Shown piece by piece: positions 58,455-64,000 of a stretch of 64,000 nucleotides of DNA. Location of the stretch: assembly GCA_024036415.1 (NCBI GenBank), contig JAMWET010001633.1, positions 122,001 through 186,000 on the forward strand. The letters are read 5' to 3'. The notes beneath the pieces are model-generated. The model made no database searches, was not told the DNA's origin, and was given only the letters and a program-made list of their open reading frames with translations. The DNA comes from Prochilodus magdalenae (lineage: Eukaryota > Chordata > Actinopteri > Characiformes > Prochilodontidae). Every line of letters starts with the position of its first letter. Positions within the stretch are counted from its first letter, which is position 1. Position numbers and translations under genes: made by a program.

Positions 58455-59075
58455 GATGGGTCTTGTCTCTCTACCTGTCTGACCCAGAAGCCGCAAGTGC
58501 AGACAATGAGCAATGATGTCCTCCATGAGTCATTCTGTTAGTGCCAGCACCATTGGTAGACGACTGCACTATGCAAGACTACACGCACGCAGGCCGCTAC
58601 GACAACTGTCCTTAACACCACGTCAACGTCACCAAAGACTGCAATGGTGTGGTGCCAGACTGTCATATAGTGACTCAGAATGACATCGGGTCATCTTCAG
58701 TGACGAGTCCTGCCTTTGTTTGGGTGGAGATGACCAATTAATCCATGTGTGGAAGCACCATGATCAGCGCCAAGATGACTCCATATCCACAACTACTGCA
58801 CCATCTGCAGGAACTGTGTGGGAATATTCAAGCTGCATGGGATGGATTATCACAGGGCACCCACAGAAGGCATCTGGCATGTGGCCTTAGCAAACATGAT
58901 GGTCCGACGTCATACTGAGAGACACTACTTCTGTATGTGTAGCTCAATAAGTATTACCCATATCAGTCCAAATTTATCATCATTTATCGTTCCCGGTAAC
59001 CTTTATCCTCCTTACCAATAGCATTCCAATCTGACACGTCCTTCTGGCTGCAACTATTCTTCGGATGATGCCTGT
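58455..59075 (+). mobile_element. Tc1/mariner-like element, family A
   Basis: The coding strand keeps VIFSDESCLCLGGDD (about 58688-58735) with the first catalytic Asp, then C-terminal text ('accatctgcaggaactgtgt', 'tcaagctgcatgggatggat'). It ends with 'tctggctgcaactattctt'. Frames are broken and the middle is deleted. Confidence 0.7.
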
Positions 59076-59609
59076 ATATAAATGTGTTGGATTTTGTGAC
59101 ATCACAGAAACAATGGCCTATTCTCTTGAAACCTCTCAGATTCGGAGTGTTGATCTAGGATCTGTCTCTCTCACTATCACAAGACCATTGTGAATACCAT
59201 ATAAATCTGGATTAGCACTCCTACTTTAAAAGTAATTCACTGCAGTATCTCTGCAGCTATTATGCAATAAATATATGCATGCATGTAAAGCAGCCTGTTT
59301 AGAAATTATTGTTTTTATGATGTCACGGAGACCAACGTGAATATCTTTGTAAATGCAGACTAATGAGTAATAATCATCAGTTTTGCAGTTTGGTTTCCAT
59401 ATGTGGCCTGAGGACTGATCAGCTTGTTCTGAAACTGAAACCTAAACTTTAGAAAACTATCAGCTGAAAATTTTAGAACATTATCACCCACCCCGCCCCA
59501 CCAAAATAAAAAACAACAACAATTTGCAATTGTTTTAAACAATGGTGTTGAGTATTAAACCTTGCACATCTAAAGCAATAGAAACAGCCTAAAGTTTCAG
59601 CAGTGGGGC
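59076..59609. other. Unassigned AT-rich DNA
   Basis: Nothing recognised. Confidence 0.3.
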
Positions 59610-60100
59610 AATTCATTAGAAATCAGATCAGTAGCACTAAGGAACTGACATTAAACTATTTTACCTCTGTTTTTGACACCTGTCACTGTAAACACAGGCT
59701 GCTGGTAGATCCTGCTGGTGTGTGTTCATGATTGTTTCTTCACTAAATGAAGAACGCTAAAGCGCCTTGTGTACTAGATGCAACCTCTGCTTGTAGCTGG
59801 TATCAAAGTAACTGGTAATACTGAACAACTGTGGTTAAACTATTTTACCTCTGTTGTTGGCACCTGTCACTGTAAATTCAGGCTGTTGGTAGATCCTGCT
59901 GGTGTGTGTTCATGATTGTTTCTTTCCTAAATGAAGAACACACAAGGCGCTTTAGCGTTCTTCATTTAGTGAAGAAACAAACATGAACACACACCAGCAG
60001 GATCTACCAACAGCCTGTGTTTACAGTGACAGGTGTCAAAAACGGGTAAAATAGTTTAATGCCAGTTCCTTAATGTAACTGATCTGATTTCTAAGGAGTT
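59610..60100. mobile_element. Foldback element with three related arms
   Basis: The arm at 59620-59770 is inverted at 59945-60095 ('gatctaccaacagcctgtgt', 'gtgacaggtgtcaaaaac'). A further direct copy lies at 59833-59945. The last two arms form a stem of about 110 bp with almost no loop, centred near 59946. No coding capacity. Confidence 0.85.
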
Positions 60101-61708
60101 GATTAATGTTAAAAAGCGAATTGAGTAAGGTACACACAGCGGGCTATGTCCGTGTTTTCCATTGATCTACTGCTCAGACTGTTTGAATGCATATGTGCTG
60201 ACCAGCACAGGAGAGCTAGGAAAACCACCAGCAGTTTTTACTGACACTATTACCCTTGAAATGACCTGTGTTCGATTTTCACACTTCATTTCTGAGCTAT
60301 TTAATTTTCTACAATGTTCTACAAAACCTTTATGTTTACATGCTACCTGCAACTTTTGCACTGCAAAAATGCACCAAAGGAATGCGAGGAAAGATCTGAT
60401 TTCCGTGATATGGGCCCTTTAAGAGTAGTCCTCCATGTGCCTCTGTGAGCTGTGGGGAGGTATTTCTTGTGTATCGGAGAGGAGACGGTCCGGCCGTGCC
60501 CTGGGCAGCCGGAGGGAACAGTGGCTGACATTCATAAACCATCGTCCGCAGCATGAATCATTCATGGTCACCTCCATGTCACCCCTAAGGCACAAGCCCC
60601 CCAATAGCCCCCCACCGTCTTAAAAAAGCAACATTAGGGACGTCAGTGTTGCAGGAAAAGCAAACTCAATCGGAAGAGATCCACGCTGCAGTGCATTGTT
60701 CCTATTAATTTTTTTCCTTTTGTGAGAATTCGCCGATGTGCCGTTTGACTACACCATGCCCCAGTCCTTTTCCCGCGCCTTCATTAAGATTAGCAGGCGC
60801 GTGCCTCATTGAAGATGCATCACAGAGTCCCCCCGCCCCCCACAGCCCCCTCCCTGAGCTGATGTGGAAGTGAATGGCAATGCGGCGTCTCCCCGCAGGG
60901 CTTCAGCACACACCTCACGTCACGGCTGCCGCTGCAGCGCCGCTTGTTATTCCAGCCCACGTATCGCTCATTCTCTCAGCAGATGGCTGCTGGTGCAGCG
61001 CGACGACCAGTCAAAAGGACGGTGCACAAGCAGCCCTGCAGCGTCTACATACTATTGATACTACTGTAACGCTGAGCTCTTTTTTTATTGGATCATACGG
61101 TCAGTTTCCTGTAGGGTCCACCCACATGGTCCTCTGTCTTCCTGAAGTCTTACCTTGTGAAAGAATTGTACATGTTTAAGGAATAGTGAAAAATCCAATT
61201 TACACAGTTCCCCCCTCCTTATCCCAAATCGAGCTGATCTGCCAGGACATGTCTGGTGTCTGACGTTACAATTAGCACTGCGGTGAGAGCCTAAATCATC
61301 ACACACTAGCCTCAAACACAGGATGACCGTATACTCCATCATTTCTTGGTGACATTCAGGGGTTTTCATCCACCAGTTTTAGGCACGTTTGGAAGAGGCT
61401 GGTTTATCTATTAAGAAGAAAGGGTGATGAAGAGAGTAGCTGTGTTGGAAATAGCCTACTGCATGTTAGTCACAGTGTAACTGTGCTCAGTACGTGGCAT
61501 GCAATATGTAACAACCAGTATGCCAGAGATCCCTGGATAGCATACTAGTATATTCCAACCAGAGGGACAGTCTTCATCTAGTATCTTCATCATGATATAC
61601 TTAATCCCAAAATGCAACATGGTCATTTCAGGAAGATATAAACACTGACGGAACTGCCTGCTGTCCCCCAAACAATATAATAGCCCTGGATTCAGCATTA
61701 TATGGATA
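60101..61708. other. Mostly unique-looking; candidate conserved block at 60400-61060
   Basis: 60400-61060 is GC-mixed, lacks transposon text and contains 'attcatggtcacctccatg', 'cattaagattagcaggc' and similar motifs. Candidate enhancer or unrecognised exon region; open frames have no known domain. 61061-61708 shows nothing. Confidence 0.25.
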
Positions 61709-63012
61709 CAGTATCTCACAAAAGTAAGTACACCCTCACATTTTTGTTCATATTTTCCATGGGACAACACTGAACATAACTGAACGTGACTTAAGTAGTT
61801 AGTGTACAGCTTGTATAACATTGTAAATTTGCTGTGCCCTCAAAATAATTCAACACACAGCCATTAATGTCTAAACACCTGGCAACAAAGGTGGGTACAC
61901 CATTGAAAAGTGAAAATGGCCAACTTGTGCCCAAAGTGTCCATATTTTGTGCAGCCACCATTATTTCCCCAGAACTGCGTTAACGCTCTTGGGCATGGAG
62001 TTCACTTGAGCATCACAGGTTGCCACTGGAATCCTCTTCCTCTCCTCCAAGACAACATCACAGAGCTGGTGGATGTTAGAGACCTTGGGCTCCTCCACCT
62101 TCCGTTTGAGGATGGCCCACAGATGCTCAGTAGGGTTTAGACCTGGAGACATGCATGGCCAGTCCAGCACCTTTACCCTCAGTTTCTTTAGCTATGTAGC
62201 TTTAGCTATCATGTTGGACTACTGCCCTGCAGCCCAGTTTCCAAAGGGAGGGGTGATCATGCTCTGTTTCAGTATGTCATGTTGGCATCATGGTTCCCTC
62301 AATGAACTGTAGCTCCTCGCAGCCTGCAGCGCTCATGCAGTCCCAAACCATGACACTCCCACCACCATGCTTGACTGTAGGCAAGACACACTTGTCTTTG
62401 TACTCCTTATCTGGTTGCCGCCACAGACCACAGTCTATCTTGGTCTCATCAGACCACAGGACACGGTTCCAGTAATCCATGTCCTTAGTCTGCTTGTCTT
62501 CAGCAAACTGCTTGTGGGCTTTCTTGTGCATCGTTTTTAGAAGAGGCTTCCTTCTGGGACGACAGGCATGCAGACCAATTTGATACAGTGTATGGCGTAT
62601 GGTTTGAGCACTGACAGACTGAGCCCCACCTCCTGTTCAACCTCTGCAGCAATGCTGGCAGCTCTCCTACGTCTATTTTCAAAAGACAACCTCTGGATAT
62701 GATGCTGAGCACATGCACTCAGCTTCTTTGGTGGACCATGGCGAGGCCTGTTCTGAGTGGAACCTGTCCTGTTAAACCGCTGTATGGTCGTGGCCACCAT
62801 GCTGCAGCTCAGTTTCAGGGTGTTGGCAGTCTTCTTATAGCCTCGGCCATCTTTATGTAGATCAACACTTCTTTCTATCAGATCCTCAGAGAGTTCTTTA
62901 CCATGAGGTGCCATGTTAAATTTCCAGTGACCAGTATAAGAGAGTGTGAGAGCAATAACCCCAAATTTAACACACCTGCTCCCCATTCACACCTGAGAAC
63001 TTGTGACAAGGC
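61709..63012 (-). mobile_element. Truncated Tc1 element G
   Basis: The left terminus after TA (61707-61708) is 'cagtatctcacaaaagtaag', a known fish Tc1 end, with a second internal repeat 'aacaaaggtgggtacacc' near 61884. The opposite terminus is missing: element text stops near 63012 and gives way to a family A fragment. The transposase lies on the minus strand. Confidence 0.9.
61961..62914 (-). pseudogene. Tc1 transposase, inactivated
   Basis: It begins MAPHGKELSEDLIERSVDLH (start 62914) with the DNA-binding domain through NRPRHGPPKKLS. It continues in another frame with WSDETKI (first Asp) and KHGGGSVMVWDCMS, and ends with MSPGLNPTEHLWAILKRK carrying the Glu. About 40 bases are lost after the WSDETK motif. 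The segment that should encode the second catalytic Asp (HDND-type motif) is replaced near 62180-62220 by unrelated text. The enzyme is dead even apart from the frameshifts. Confidence 0.88.
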
Positions 63013-63029
63013 AGGCGTCTTGGCATGGA

Positions 63030-63150
63030 GTTGTAGAGGTTCCTAATGGTGTCCTGCAATAATCCATCCCGTGCATCTTAAAGATCCTCACACAGCTCCT
63101 GCAGATTTTACAGTGGAGGTGGAGGTGGAGTGACACCAGTCATGGTTGCA
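63030..63150 (-). mobile_element. Family A Tc1-like fragment
   Basis: The complement of 'gttgtagaggttcctaatgg' and 'tcacacagctcctgcagatt' matches the family A C-terminal coding text at 39440-39560. It abuts the broken end of element G. Confidence 0.65.
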
Positions 63151-63743
63151 TATCGGAGTGATTGTTTTCTCTCTCTGTGGTTTGTGTAGGTCTCCCAGAT
63201 GCCTCATCCCTCACTGGTGTGTGCCTTCTATTATCCACTGCCGCCAACAGCATGTAATGGCGCTATCTGCAGAACCGGTATGCTGCGACATAAGAGCATC
63301 CCACTTCCTAGAGTCCTAAAATCTGACCCCTCTCCAACTCTTACAACTGCTCAATAACTCTTCTCTGAGTCATACTTTGCTTGTAAAGCATGGTACCAAA
63401 ACAACTGCAGAGTCAGACTGGAAAGCACACGTAACAGGACGACCTTATGTAGTCAGTCAGGTACAGTGATAATGCCCGATGCACGGCTTTGTGACTTCTC
63501 TCTCTCTTAGTCACATTACTAGCTAATGATCAAGACCCTCTGAAGCTGAATCAGGTGGTTTAGGCCAGATAAGAGCAGTGAGGGTGGACTGCAGAGCCGG
63601 GAAAAAACAGGCTAGGAAAGTGACTACAAATAGAATAAAAAACATTTAGTTAAATCCAACATATTTTACTAGCCTCAACAACTGCATCAATATAGGAGCA
63701 CTAAGACTCAAGGAGGAGTAGCTGTTTGGCAGGGGCGAGGGCC
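63151..63743. other. Unassigned DNA upstream of the U1 sequence
   Basis: No proximal sequence element was recognised about 55 bp before the U1 start. 63731-63745 partly repeats the U1 5' end ('ggcaggggcgag'). Confidence 0.35.
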
Positions 63744-63900
63744 ATACTTACCTGGCAGGGGCGATACCATGATCAAGAAGGTGATTCACCCAGGGCGAGG
63801 CTTAACCATTGCACTCCGGTTGTGCTGACCCTTGCGAATTCCCCAAATGAGGGAATCTCAACTGCATAATTTCTGGTAGTGGGGGACTGCGTTCGCGTTT
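63744..63900 (+). ncRNA. U1 snRNA-like sequence (variant or pseudogene)
   Basis: U1 snRNA pairs with 5' splice sites. The sequence is colinear with vertebrate U1: the 5' end ATACTTACCTG with the splice-site-pairing ACTTACCTG (63746-63754), stem-loop I, the U1A-binding loop II ATTGCACTCC (63808-63817), stem-loop III, an Sm-like site AATTTCTGG (63868-63876, usually AATTTGTGG) and stem-loop IV. The last seven or so bases after 'gttcgcg' differ and run into a SINE. Several base changes, no visible promoter and the SINE junction favour a retropseudogene or chimera over a functional gene. Confidence 0.9.
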
Positions 63901-63901
63901 A

Positions 63902-64000
63902 GGGGCAGTCGTGGGCTGGAGGTTAGGGAACCAGCCTTGTGACCGGAGGGTCGCCGATTCGATTCCCTGAGCCTACAGTAACGACTGAGGTGCCCTTGAG
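63902..64000 (+). repeat. tRNA-derived SINE (family III), cut by the window end
   Basis: It starts 'ggggcagtcgtgggctggag' one base after the U1 match. It has an A-box-like 'tgggctggagg' (63912-63922) and a B box 'gattcgattcc' (63956-63966), followed by the family body 'ctgaggtgcccttgag'. Same family as 7235-7508. Confidence 0.85.

Noticed and set aside
1..64000. Intact endogenous retrovirus or other virus-derived genes
   Set aside because: Only two solo LTR-like units and non-LTR RT remnants were found; no gag, pol or env frames were recognised.

Overview
This window looks like nuclear DNA of a teleost fish. It is AT-rich and full of degenerate Tc1/mariner elements, tRNA-derived SINEs, microsatellites and minisatellites. 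It has vertebrate splice sites and no prokaryotic gene structure. The species cannot be fixed from the sequence alone.

One host protein-coding exon is recognisable. It is the first coding exon of a neuroligin, most like NLGN4, on the minus strand (20833-21304). It has a clean GT donor at its 3' end, and a good polypyrimidine/AG acceptor 218 bases upstream of the ATG marks the start of the 5'UTR exon part. About 8 kb further upstream on the same strand, a CpG-rich block (about 29150-29860) holds a palindromic CRE, a CCAAT box and a minus-strand GTAAG donor. It is a plausible promoter and non-coding exon 1. If so, about 29.8-21.5 kb is the first intron and everything left of 20.8 kb is the next, long intron. 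The DNA right of 30 kb is then upstream intergenic. At the right edge lies a U1 snRNA-like sequence (63744-63900) joined directly to a tRNA-derived SINE.

Layout: 0-12 kb holds SINEs, an inverted pair of a roughly 450-bp repeat, a 54-bp minisatellite and a Tc1-like element carrying nested insertions. One copy of the 450-bp repeat carries a 78-bp array of heat-shock-element pentamers beside a TATA box. 12-20 kb holds Tc1 remnants, one split by a solo LTR with a 5-bp target duplication. 20-30 kb is the neuroligin region plus a tandem duplication. 30-40 kb holds degenerate tandem blocks, a 42-bp minisatellite matching a Tc1 terminal repeat, an odd mosaic segment, a LINE RT fragment and a 1.1-kb pyrimidine tract. 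40-50 kb holds trinucleotide and 22-bp arrays and a second copy of the deleted Tc1 derivative found at 8.7 kb. 50-64 kb holds a second LTR, a full-length Tc1 with one frameshifting lesion, a satellite-like block, a foldback element, a catalytically dead Tc1 and the U1/SINE junction.

The mobile elements do not form a functional pathway with the neuroligin; they are intronic or intergenic. No intact transposase or reverse transcriptase was found. The points most worth checking are the HSE array, the mosaic segment at 34.0-35.05 kb, the TIR-like minisatellite, the U1-SINE junction and the neuroligin 5' structure. Family assignments rest on recalled consensus features and motif reading, without database searches.
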